Assembly: GCA_903917425.1 (NCBI GenBank)
Contig: CAIXAQ010000488.1
Span: forward strand, 1-7,786
Direction of reading: 5' to 3'
DNA from: an uncultured Bacteroidales bacterium
GTDB taxonomy: Bacteria; Bacteroidota; Bacteroidia; Bacteroidales; UBA4417
Length of the DNA stretch: 7,786 nucleotides
In this document: in pieces, positions 1-6,621 of the stretch
Numbering within the stretch: the stretch's first letter is position 1
How the letters are laid out: each line of letters opens with the position of its first letter
The notes under the pieces: model-generated
The model's input: only the letters and a program-made list of their open reading frames with translations
Databases searched by the model: none
What the model was told of the DNA's origin: nothing
Program-made: the position numbers and the translations under genes

Positions 1-1116
1 CAAGGGGAATTCCAGGGCGGCTATATGGATAATTGGGAAAATGAAACAACATTTTCACACACAATTACTGATATGGTCGAGGCTGGATCTGCAAACCAAA
101 CTTATGGAACACTACTTTATACAGCTCCCGTACTTACAAGGGATAAGTATTACGTTTATGATAAGCTGGGTAAGAAAGTTGACTCAACTTACTGCTATTA
201 TATTAAAGTGAATGACTATCACAAGAAAGTTTTGCCCTTACAATTTAATTTAAACTCATCCGATCCCACCACTTTCGCACATAGAATGGTAAACAACGGC
301 ATTGATCTGGGCAACAATTACGATCCAGTTGGATCAGATTTGGGTTTTCTCATGTCTTTTATAGATAAAAGTGGAAGTAGAGAAGGCGAAATTGGTATTG
401 AAACAACGGATGTAAAAGCACATGGGGTCAAAATTGAATGTGAAGTAGGTATCGGTATGGGAGAAAAATGGTTTACCGGAGTTTATGGGAAATTCGAATA
501 TACAACAACAACAACAACTGTTGCCGGTGCAGATATTGATATTTTAACAAACCTGAATTCGGCCGTTGATTCAAGTGATTGTATAGAACTGGAGTACAAG
601 GCTTATTGGATCAAACCATCGTATATTGACACCCTGAACTGGTGGGTACCTTTAGGTGCACCAGATTCAGATATTTGGTGTCTTACTTATGAGGTCACTA
701 AATATATAATACAGGGTGGCAAAGACGGACCAATCATTTTGGTGGGACCTTCCAAAGGTGATCAAACCGGAGAAACATCAGGAAATTCGCCACTGAATCC
801 ACCTGCCCCAGATAGTGTGGAAATACAGAAAGGATTGCCTGCCACTTCAGGTCTGTCGCAAAATTATCCCAACCCATTTAAGGGTACTACACGGATTAGA
901 TATTCTATTGGAAAAGATAATTCGGCTGGAAGCATGACGAGCCTGAGCGTATATAACCTCAACGGCTCACAAGTTGCCACCCTGGTTAACGAAACCAAAG
1001 CCCCCGGCAGCTACGAAGTGGAATGGGATGCTTCGCAGTTTACGCCCGGTGTTTATTTCTACAGCCTGCAAAGCGGCAGCTTTAAGGATGTGAAAAAACT
1101 AATACTAATGAAGTAA
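1..1116 (+). CDS. Secreted protein with T9SS type A C-terminal sorting domain (5' partial)
   Basis: The frame is open from nt 1, and the first in-frame ATG (nt 25) is followed by no signal peptide, so the gene almost certainly begins before the window. About 371 residues are visible. Counting from the nt-25 Met, residues 1-250 are a beta-rich, Thr/Gly/Asp-rich region that I do not recognise, including a run of six Thr. Residues about 250-272 are a Pro/Ser/Gly-rich linker. Residues 277-363 form a T9SS type A sorting domain: it opens with LSQNYPNPF, continues with a VYNLNG strand and a PGVYFYSL strand, and ends in KKLILMK. That domain directs export across the outer membrane by the type IX system and is normally removed on attachment or release. 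The protein is therefore expected to be extracellular or surface-attached. Its function is unknown because the upstream domains are missing. A strong hairpin follows the stop. Confidence 0.9.
   Translation, partial: QGEFQGGYMDNWENETTFSHTITDMVEAGSANQTYGTLLYTAPVLTRDKYYVYDKLGKKVDSTYCYYIKVNDYHKKVLPLQFNLNSSDPTTFAHRMVNNGIDLGNNYDPVGSDLGFLMSFIDKSGSREGEIGIETTDVKAHGVKIECEVGIGMGEKWFTGVYGKFEYTTTTTTVAGADIDILTNLNSAVDSSDCIELEYKAYWIKPSYIDTLNWWVPLGAPDSDIWCLTYEVTKYIIQGGKDGPIILVGPSKGDQTGETSGNSPLNPPAPDSVEIQKGLPATSGLSQNYPNPFKGTTRIRYSIGKDNSAGSMTSLSVYNLNGSQVATLVNETKAPGSYEVEWDASQFTPGVYFYSLQSGSFKDVKKLILMK
502..519 (+). repeat. ACA trinucleotide tract (poly-Thr)
   Basis: Five ACA codons followed by ACT encode six consecutive threonines inside the first gene. 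Changes in unit number would keep the reading frame, so the tract could vary in length without destroying the protein. It may simply be low-complexity sequence in a Thr-rich beta region. Confidence 0.8.
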
Positions 1117-1127
1117 TGTCACTGTCT

Positions 1128-1156
1128 GGAGCGCGTCATATTTTATGACGCGCTTC
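1128..1156 (+). terminator. Hairpin terminator after the first gene
   Basis: The arms GCGCGTCATA (1131-1140) and TATGACGCGC (1144-1153) are perfectly complementary around a TTT loop. The stem extends outward by an A-T, a G-T wobble and a G-C pair, giving 13 bp. It starts 11 nt after the stop codon at 1116. No strong T-run follows, so the call rests on stem strength and position. It separates the first gene from the DUF3089 gene that starts at 1236. Confidence 0.7.
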
Positions 1157-1235
1157 AGTATAACTGCCGGAGCAGAATTAAAACGGGGTTTAACCAGCAT
1201 AAAACAGCATTCCTTTGAAAACGAAAATACGAATT

Positions 1236-2681
1236 ATGAACTTGAAGGCAATGTTATTTTTTGCATTGGTTATTACTCTGTCTGCTTCAGCAATGGCCCA
1301 AATACCCGACTACAATCTCCAGCAAAACTGGATGTGTCATCCTGTTTTGAAAACCAACGATGTTGCCCGACAGCAGAATTTAGCATTGACTGTTCTGAAT
1401 TCAGACGGTTCAATTAAAACCGATACAATTTATCCCCACTATGCCGATACCCTGGTAGATATATTTTATGTGTACCCTACAATTGACACAACTTTATCCT
1501 TTGCTGGCAACACTGAAATAAACAATATTGATACAATTACTGCGAGAATTATTTATCGTGAGCAGGTGGGCATCTATGCGCAGTTCGGGCGCGTTTTTGT
1601 CCCGTATTACCGGCAAGCAAATCTTCGCGTTTTTGTTGACCCAACATTATCCCTGTTGGATCAAGCCAATTATATGGAATTTGCCTACAAAGATGTTGAA
1701 GCTGCCTTTGATAATTACCTTTTACATTACAATAACGGCCACAGGATTATTCTGATGGGGCATTCACAGGGAGCATATCTCATGAGGTTTTTGTTAAGAA
1801 AAAGATTTGACAATAATCCCACTCTTACATCTCAATTAGTTGTAGCCATTTCCGGAGGGGAACCGAATTATTCTGCAAAAGATAGCAGAACCGGCGGTTC
1901 TTTGCAAAATATTAAAACACTGGACTCCGTTGCTGAAAGCGGATGTATGATTAACTGGCGAACATGGAATAGTGATTCAGCCGTCCAGGAACTTCAGGGA
2001 AATTCCTTTTTTTTCAACCATTATTTTGTTGATAAAGGATTAATATATCAGACCTACAATACTGTATATCACCAGGAATCTAACTATAATTTTGGTTATC
2101 TCCCCTCTAACGAACCCAAAAAGGTAACTCGTTATATTTCTCTTGCTGCAGATACGGATACGTCTACTTATCTTGGGTTTGATGATATGTTTAGGGCTCA
2201 TGTTACCCCTCCCACAAATATACCAGGTGGCACGTATCTGCTGATTGACACTATAAATTATATTCCCCACGACCAACGAACAATACCTTATTTTCCGCGA
2301 TTATCCGGATTACTTCAATCTCAGATACCTATACCTGCCGGTACTAAAAACTATCATATTTGGGATATGCAATTCGTTCAGGGTGATTTATTGAATCTGT
2401 TGCCGGAATTGATTGCAATCACCAATCCCAGTGCTTCAGTTCCGGAAGTTGCTGATGTTGGAAATTCTATACGTGTATATCCAAATCCAGCTACGGACAT
2501 TGTGCATTTGAGCAATGTCAGTTCAAAAATTAAAAGTATCAGGCTTTGCAACCTTCAGGGAAAGTTAATCCAGGAGTTTTTTACCAACGATTTTTCTGTT
2601 TCAACCCTGGCTGCCGGGATCTATTTTATCAGTATTCAAACTGATAAATCGTCTGTTACCAGTAAACTTGTGAAACGATAA
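1236..2681 (+). CDS. Secreted DUF3089 alpha/beta-hydrolase-like protein with T9SS sorting domain
   Basis: 481 residues from the ATG at 1236. A TTG at 1215 would add seven residues, but the ATG start leaves a clean signal peptide (MNLKAMLFFALVITLSASAMA, probable cleavage before Gln22). The middle carries DUF3089 hallmarks: LVDIFYVYPT near 73-82, PYYRQA at 123-128, HYNNG just before the nucleophile elbow GHSQG with Ser177, and a CMINWRTW strand. His374 in YHIWD fits the family's late histidine motif, with Asp377 three residues on. Residues about 410-481 are a T9SS type A domain (RVYPNPATD through SKLVKR). DUF3089 belongs to the alpha/beta-hydrolase clan, so a serine esterase or lipase is plausible, but the substrate is unknown. 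Compared with the two related genes downstream it is more divergent and carries an extra export tail in place of a lipid anchor. It appears to be a single-gene unit between two hairpins. Confidence 0.9.
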   Translation: MNLKAMLFFALVITLSASAMAQIPDYNLQQNWMCHPVLKTNDVARQQNLALTVLNSDGSIKTDTIYPHYADTLVDIFYVYPTIDTTLSFAGNTEINNIDTITARIIYREQVGIYAQFGRVFVPYYRQANLRVFVDPTLSLLDQANYMEFAYKDVEAAFDNYLLHYNNGHRIILMGHSQGAYLMRFLLRKRFDNNPTLTSQLVVAISGGEPNYSAKDSRTGGSLQNIKTLDSVAESGCMINWRTWNSDSAVQELQGNSFFFNHYFVDKGLIYQTYNTVYHQESNYNFGYLPSNEPKKVTRYISLAADTDTSTYLGFDDMFRAHVTPPTNIPGGTYLLIDTINYIPHDQRTIPYFPRLSGLLQSQIPIPAGTKNYHIWDMQFVQGDLLNLLPELIAITNPSASVPEVADVGNSIRVYPNPATDIVHLSNVSSKIKSIRLCNLQGKLIQEFFTNDFSVSTLAAGIYFISIQTDKSSVTSKLVKR

Positions 2682-2762
2682 AGAGACTGATACTGTTGAA
2701 GTATTCACAATCAATAAGGGGAGTTTCCCGGCAATCGGGTAACGACTTGTAAATCGAAGTTT

Positions 2763-2803
2763 ATTCACAGCTATCAGTATATACCTGGTAGTTGTGAATT
2801 TTT
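2763..2803 (+). terminator. Rho-independent terminator after the T9SS DUF3089 gene
   Basis: The arms at 2763-2777 (ATTCACAGCTATCAG) and 2785-2799 (CTGGTAGTTGTGAAT) pair over 15 bp with two G-T wobbles around a 7-nt loop, and are followed directly by TTTTTA. This is a classical intrinsic terminator, located 81 nt after the stop at 2681. Confidence 0.85.
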
Positions 2804-2842
2804 ACTAATAGCCTTTTTATACGGAATGATACATAAAGCATA

Positions 2843-2926
2843 ATGAAAAACTACCAACTGATTGTCCCTCTTAGCATCGAAATGCAGGCGAAAATTGAGG
2901 CATACAGAGCAACAGGCGGGAAATAA
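2843..2926 (+). CDS. Possible small ORF, 27 residues (uncertain)
   Basis: An ATG-to-TAA frame encodes 27 residues (begins MKNYQLIVPLSIEM, ends YRATGGK). It lies between the terminator at 2763-2803 and the DUF3089 lipoprotein start at 2955, and its stop is 28 nt before that start. It has no signal peptide or membrane segment. The composition looks protein-like (a hydrophobic strand, then an amphipathic Lys/Glu helix), so it may be the surviving start of a decayed gene, a leader peptide, or chance. I do not recognise it. Confidence 0.25.
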   Translation: MKNYQLIVPLSIEMQAKIEAYRATGGK

Positions 2927-2954
2927 TCCATAGTAACATTAAAACCGATTCATC

Positions 2955-3971
2955 ATGAGAAAAATTTACTTTTTACACACATTGGGCTTGTTATCAGTCA
3001 TTCTGCTTTTCATTATTGGAAACGCAGCGTGCAAAAAAGATAACGATACTCCGGATGTCACCGATTACTCGAAATCCGGGCACTGGCTCACAAGGCCTGC
3101 TGATCCTGCGAAACCCGTTGATATCTTTTACCTGTATCCAACCGTCTGGACCCCGGATAGCGTAACAAATCCGCTCTATTGTGAAATCGACGACGCCACC
3201 ATGCTTGCAGGTTCCGCTAATGCCTTCGGCAACCAGGCACTTGCCTTCGAAACAGCCGGGAATATTTACGCTCCCTATTACAGGCAGGCCAATGCCTACC
3301 GGACACTTGTTTTGCCTGAAGACCAGCGGTGGAACATTCTTGGGCAGGTTCCGGCCAAAGATGCTGTTGCTGCATTTGATTACTACATCAATCATTACAA
3401 TAACGGCCGCCCGTTTATCCTGGCAGGTCATTCGCAGGGAGCCAATGTATTGTTGTTTTTGCTGAAAGAATACATGGTCAGCCATCCGGAAGTTTACTCG
3501 CGGATGATTGCGGCTTATGTTATAGGTTATCCGGTTACGGCTGAATTTATGGCAGCCAATAAGCATCTGAAATTTGCCCAGGGCCCGGATGATGTAGGGG
3601 TTATTATCTCCTACAACACCCAGTCGCCCAAAGTCGCCCAGGGGACAAATATAGTGGTGGGGAACAATATTGGCCTGGTGATAAATCCTGTCAACTGGAA
3701 AAGGGACGAAACTTTAGCTCCTGCATCCGAAAGCATGGGTTCCTCGTGGCCTGGTGCTGACCATAGTTATGTAAAGGTATTAAATTTAGCCGATGCACGT
3801 ATTGATTTAAAGCAGGGAGTTCTGATCTGCAGCAGCGTGAACGACAGTGCCATGTTTAAACTTTCAGGTGCGATGGGATTAGGTATTTACCACGGCTTTG
3901 ATATCCCTTTTTACTATTACAACCTGCGGCAGAATGCCGAAAACAGGGCCAATAAGTTCTTAAGGAAATGA
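2955..3971 (+). CDS. DUF3089 alpha/beta-hydrolase-like lipoprotein (copy 1)
   Basis: 338 residues from an ATG at 2955. The N-terminus is a lipoprotein signal: MRK, a hydrophobic core and the lipobox NAAC with Cys26, followed by KKDND, a charged stretch like the surface-export signals described for Bacteroidota lipoproteins. The DUF3089 core follows: PVDIFYLYPT from about 54, PYYRQA at 107-112, DYYINHYNNGRPFILAGHSQG with nucleophile Ser160, NTQSP, INPVNWKRDE, and GIYHGFD with His313 and Asp316 near the C-terminus. All motifs expected of a working serine hydrolase seem present, though the catalytic acid cannot be fixed by eye. The length fits the family, which Pfam places in the alpha/beta-hydrolase clan without a firm function. 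It is expected to be anchored in the outer membrane, facing either the periplasm or the outside. It is a close paralog of the gene at 6622-7659, well over half identical by eye through the core. Confidence 0.92.
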   Translation: MRKIYFLHTLGLLSVILLFIIGNAACKKDNDTPDVTDYSKSGHWLTRPADPAKPVDIFYLYPTVWTPDSVTNPLYCEIDDATMLAGSANAFGNQALAFETAGNIYAPYYRQANAYRTLVLPEDQRWNILGQVPAKDAVAAFDYYINHYNNGRPFILAGHSQGANVLLFLLKEYMVSHPEVYSRMIAAYVIGYPVTAEFMAANKHLKFAQGPDDVGVIISYNTQSPKVAQGTNIVVGNNIGLVINPVNWKRDETLAPASESMGSSWPGADHSYVKVLNLADARIDLKQGVLICSSVNDSAMFKLSGAMGLGIYHGFDIPFYYYNLRQNAENRANKFLRK

Positions 3972-4044
3972 CAAAACAAATACCGGTATCCTGACAGTTT
4001 AATCGTAAATAACAAACATCACAATAAATTTGAATGAAATTGTC

Positions 4045-4170
4045 ATGGAAACGAAAAACGAAAATTGGATTATCGCGTTGATAGGATTCGGCATCATTAT
4101 ACTGTTCAACTCCGGATGCAGAAAAGATACAATGAAAAAATTCAGGGAAAACTATATAATATCGGTGTAA
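4045..4170 (+). CDS. Small lipoprotein-like ORF, 41 residues (possible truncated gene)
   Basis: An ATG-to-TAA frame encodes 41 residues: a charged start (METKNEN), a hydrophobic segment WIIALIGFGIIILF at 8-21, and a lipobox-like NSGC with Cys25, followed by RKDT and a basic tail. This matches the architecture of a Bacteroidota lipoprotein N-terminus, including a C-R/K-K-D pattern like the two DUF3089 lipoproteins in this window, but only 16 residues follow the cysteine. It could be a true mini-lipoprotein or the remains of a longer lipoprotein gene whose body was lost. No continuation is visible in the next 130 nt. It starts 74 nt after the DUF3089 stop on the same strand. Confidence 0.5.
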   Translation: METKNENWIIALIGFGIIILFNSGCRKDTMKKFRENYIISV

Positions 4171-4300
4171 AATAAAATATCAATACAGGTAAAGGAAAAA
4201 ATGTAAGAAGCTCACTGAACAATAAAACTTACTCATTAGACCATAAATCACCTAATGTAATAATTCAATCTACATCCATAATTAAATATAACCACACCGA
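4171..4300 (+). other. AT-rich intergenic stretch, nothing recognised
   Basis: Between the mini-ORF and the next lipoprotein gene the DNA is AT-rich with frequent stops. I see no gene, no clear hairpin and no convincing TAnnTTTG element. It probably carries the untranslated leader of the gene at 4301. Confidence 0.5.
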
Positions 4301-5035
4301 ATGAAAAAATCACTTGTTACTTACTTCGCAACTCTTGTAATCCTCTCATTAAATGCATGTTCAAAGGATAATTCTCCCGACCCTGTTGATAATAAGGCTA
4401 AACTCGATAAGCTTTACCAGGCAGCGGTTACAGACGCAATAACTGCTGATTCCTCAGAGATATGCGATACTTTGTGGGCTATCAATTCAGACAATCCAAA
4501 ACTGGAATGGAAGATTATTAACAACCAGAAATATGTACTGGCCGGCAATTTCAATCAATATCCTTCAAGTTATTCGGATACACTGGTAAAAAACTCATGG
4601 GGTGAAATCTGGATTTTTATTCCGGCACAGTTTAAAAACAGGATGACTTCGGCACCGATTCCGGATGATGATACACTTTTGCGCATGCGGCAGATGTTAG
4701 GTTTACCACGGCAGAATTCCAATAATTATATTGTTGAACTTTGGGTAAAACCCGCCGACCTTTACCGGCCTGCAGCTGATCCCCAGATTGACGATAATAC
4801 GGCAGGGCTCTATTTGAAGGTGGATACCGATCCGGATTATATACAATGGTTCAACCAGAATATTTATGATTCCTACCTGGGAAGCGGGACTCATTATCCA
4901 TGGACCAGGCTGGGATATACATTCGACTGGGCTAATCCAGCCTCTGAAGTGGGGATGAGCGAATATTGTATTAAAACGAATTCAACGCTTTATGTTAAAA
5001 AGCTTGGCCTTGCTACAAATTACCTGAAAAATTAA
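4301..5035 (+). CDS. Lipoprotein of unknown function
   Basis: 244 residues from an ATG at 4301. A lipoprotein signal peptide (MKKSLVTYFATLVILSLNAC) puts the lipidated cysteine at residue 20, followed by SKDN. The mature part is acidic and aromatic-rich, with no membrane helix. A C-terminal block contains VELWVKPADLYRPAADPQI, then DYIQWF and YPWTRLGYTFDW and VGMSEYCI. From memory, similar ELWV-PADLFRP / YPWTRLGYTYDW patterns occur in uncharacterised secreted proteins of several bacteria, but I cannot name a family. There are two cysteines in the mature chain after Cys20 (in SSEICDTLW and EYCIKT), which might form a disulfide. It lies between a DUF3089 lipoprotein and the uracil permease and may act with either, but nothing in the sequence shows that. 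Confidence 0.85.
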   Translation: MKKSLVTYFATLVILSLNACSKDNSPDPVDNKAKLDKLYQAAVTDAITADSSEICDTLWAINSDNPKLEWKIINNQKYVLAGNFNQYPSSYSDTLVKNSWGEIWIFIPAQFKNRMTSAPIPDDDTLLRMRQMLGLPRQNSNNYIVELWVKPADLYRPAADPQIDDNTAGLYLKVDTDPDYIQWFNQNIYDSYLGSGTHYPWTRLGYTFDWANPASEVGMSEYCIKTNSTLYVKKLGLATNYLKN

Positions 5036-5054
5036 AAACTGTTTGAAATGTTAC

Positions 5055-5062
5055 TACATTTG
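5055..5062 (+). promoter_or_regulatory. Candidate Bacteroidota -7 promoter element for the uracil permease gene
   Basis: TACATTTG matches the TAnnTTTG consensus of the Bacteroidota primary sigma factor and lies 59 nt before the permease ATG, in the 86-nt gap after the preceding gene. A TTG-type -33 box at the usual 19-21 nt spacing is not present, and the TTTG at 5042-5045 is too close. The call therefore rests on one matching half-site and its position. Confidence 0.35.
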
Positions 5063-5121
5063 AAAGGATCAGAATTATTTGTCTGACAGTTTTATCAAAA
5101 ACATTTTGACCGGAAATAATT

Positions 5122-6414
5122 ATGGCACGAAAGATAATCGGGATACATGAAAAGCTTCCATTCTGGGAAAGCTTGCCCATAAGTTTTCAGCATCTTACTG
5201 CAATGTTTGGAGCAACAATCCTTGCCCCTATTCTCATGGGGGTTGATCCGGCCATAGCACTTTTGATGAATGGCATTGGCACTTTGATTTACTCCTGGGT
5301 TACAAAGGGCGGGATACCTGCTTACCTGGGATCAAGTTTTGCATTCATTGCTCCTGCCATACTGATAATTGCGGCATACGGAGGTTACAATCACGCGCAG
5401 TCCGGGTTTATCTTCTTTGGACTTTTCTTTATACTCATGTCATTTATAGTCAAAAAATGGGGTATAGGGTGGATCGGGATTGCAATGCCGCCTGCGGTGA
5501 TGGGAGCCGTGGTTGCCATAATCGGCCTCGAACTGGCTCCCGTTGCAGCGCAACAAGCCGGACTGGCCCCATGGCCAACTGCAATCGGGAAGGTGGTGGA
5601 GCCTTTCAGTATCGATGGACATGTCCTGCTCATTTCCATTACTACACTTTGTATAGGAATATTCGGTTCAGTTCTTTTCAGGGGCTTTATGCAGGTTATT
5701 CCAATCCTGGTTGCGGTTGTGGCAGGATATTTCATGGCTCTGGCAACAGGCATGGTCGATACGGCAGCTATAAGCAATGCCGCATGGTTTGCTGTTCCAA
5801 AATTCCGGTTCCCGGTATTCGATCTTACGGCTATACTCATAATAGCTCCGGCTTGCGTTGTTGTTTTAGCCGAACACATCAGCCATCTTATTGTTACAGC
5901 CCGCATTACCGGTTCCGACCTTATGAAGAATCCTGGTTTACATCTCTCACTGCTGGGTGATGGAATCAGTAATGTGATTTCAGGCCTGGCAGGCTCAACT
6001 CCTAATACAACTTATGGCGAAAACATTGGGGTTATGGCTATTACACGTGTTTATTCCGTGTGGGTGATACGAGGCGCCGCATTACTCGCCATTGCATTTT
6101 CGTGCATAGGGAAAATTTCGGCAGCCATTTCGACAATACCTGTACCTGTTATGGGAGGAATAACTTTACTCCTTTACGGTATAATAGCAGTGCAAGGCTT
6201 CCGGATGTTTGTTGAACAAAAGGTTGATTTCAGTAATAACCGGAGCATGGTGCTGGGTGCCGTAACATTTGTCGCAGGAATCAGCGGCGCCAATCTCAGT
6301 GTAGGCTCTGTGCAGTTCAAAGGCATGGCTTTGGCTGCAGTTACCGGAGTAGTGTTATCTTTAACTTTCTGGTGCTTCGACAAACTAAAGATTATGAACA
6401 GCGACGCTGAATAA
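5122..6414 (+). CDS. uraA: Uracil permease, NCS2 nucleobase:cation symporter (UraA-like)
   Basis: 430 residues, almost the same as E. coli UraA (429). This inner-membrane symporter takes up uracil with protons. The fold is 14 membrane segments in two inverted repeats. Signature blocks are all visible: FQHLTAMFGATILAP near 22-36, PAYLGSSFAFIAP with Phe73, LAEHISHL with Glu251 and His255, and NTTYGENIGV with Glu300. In E. coli UraA, Glu241, His245 and Glu290 bind uracil or couple protons, and these align here with a constant offset of ten. The C-terminal SVQFKGMALAAVTGVVL segment is also family-typical. No frameshift or missing residue was seen. A specificity for uracil over xanthine or other bases is inferred from close resemblance to UraA. 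No uracil phosphoribosyltransferase gene is adjacent. The gene has its own candidate -7 element upstream. Confidence 0.95.
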   Translation: MARKIIGIHEKLPFWESLPISFQHLTAMFGATILAPILMGVDPAIALLMNGIGTLIYSWVTKGGIPAYLGSSFAFIAPAILIIAAYGGYNHAQSGFIFFGLFFILMSFIVKKWGIGWIGIAMPPAVMGAVVAIIGLELAPVAAQQAGLAPWPTAIGKVVEPFSIDGHVLLISITTLCIGIFGSVLFRGFMQVIPILVAVVAGYFMALATGMVDTAAISNAAWFAVPKFRFPVFDLTAILIIAPACVVVLAEHISHLIVTARITGSDLMKNPGLHLSLLGDGISNVISGLAGSTPNTTYGENIGVMAITRVYSVWVIRGAALLAIAFSCIGKISAAISTIPVPVMGGITLLLYGIIAVQGFRMFVEQKVDFSNNRSMVLGAVTFVAGISGANLSVGSVQFKGMALAAVTGVVLSLTFWCFDKLKIMNSDAE

Positions 6415-6451
6415 ATTAAGTATGTATTACGATAAAAAACAAACAAGGAGT

Positions 6452-6586
6452 CCACTCCGCGAACCCTAAAATAAAGAAATGCTACTATAACACAAAGGTT
6501 CACAAAGAATTGTTAATCAGCATTGTAAGCTTAGTGAAACTTAGAGCTTTTGTGCCTTTGTGGCGAAAAAAGACTTTTCGGAGTGG
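6452..6586. repeat. Nested intergenic inverted repeat (MITE/REP-like)
   Basis: Outer arms CCACTCCG (6452-6459) and CGGAGTGG (6579-6586) are exact reverse complements. Inside them, CACAAAGG (6491-6498) then CACAAA (6501-6506) pairs with TTTGTG (6549-6554) then CCTTTGTG (6555-6562), the left arm carrying a TT bulge. The intervening sequence is AT-rich with no ORF. From memory, CACAAAGG/CCTTTGTG inverted repeats are widespread between genes in environmental bacterial genomes. No T-run follows on either strand, so this is not a standard terminator. It fills most of the 207-nt gap between the permease gene and the next DUF3089 gene. Confidence 0.65.
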
Positions 6587-6621
6587 TTTCAAGGATAGAT
6601 AATTCAATAAATTTCTACAAA

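Noticed and set aside
1210..1217. TTCCTTTG as a -7 promoter element for the gene at 1236
   Set aside because: It misses the A of TAnnTTTG, has no proper -33 box, and leaves only an 18-nt gap to the ATG.
1215..1235. TTG start adding seven residues to the T9SS DUF3089 protein
   Set aside because: The ATG at 1236 gives a compact signal peptide, and there is no evidence for the rarer TTG start.
1145..1417. Open frame of 90 residues starting inside the terminator and running into the T9SS DUF3089 gene
   Set aside because: It overlaps the signal peptide and N-terminal region of a well-supported gene in another frame, has no recognisable domain, and begins within a hairpin.
2994..3566. 190-residue open frame on the minus strand
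   Set aside because: It lies entirely within the DUF3089 lipoprotein gene, is Cys/Arg-rich, and has no family resemblance: a shadow frame.
3980..3989. Palindrome ATACCGGTAT after the DUF3089 copy 1 stop as a terminator
   Set aside because: A 10-bp perfect palindrome leaves no loop for a usable hairpin and there is no T-run; it may be chance.
5391..5960. Long open frames on both strands inside the permease gene
   Set aside because: The permease frame has unmistakable UraA motifs; the others have the odd composition typical of shadow frames.
6491..6562. Inverted repeat as the permease terminator
   Set aside because: It is followed by GCGAAAAAA, not T residues, on the plus strand, and the arms are separated by more than 40 nt.
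6550..6621. N-terminal extension of DUF3089 copy 2 from a TTG at 6550
   Set aside because: It would bury the lipoprotein signal peptide behind 24 residues encoded partly by the intergenic repeat; the ATG at 6622 is far more natural.
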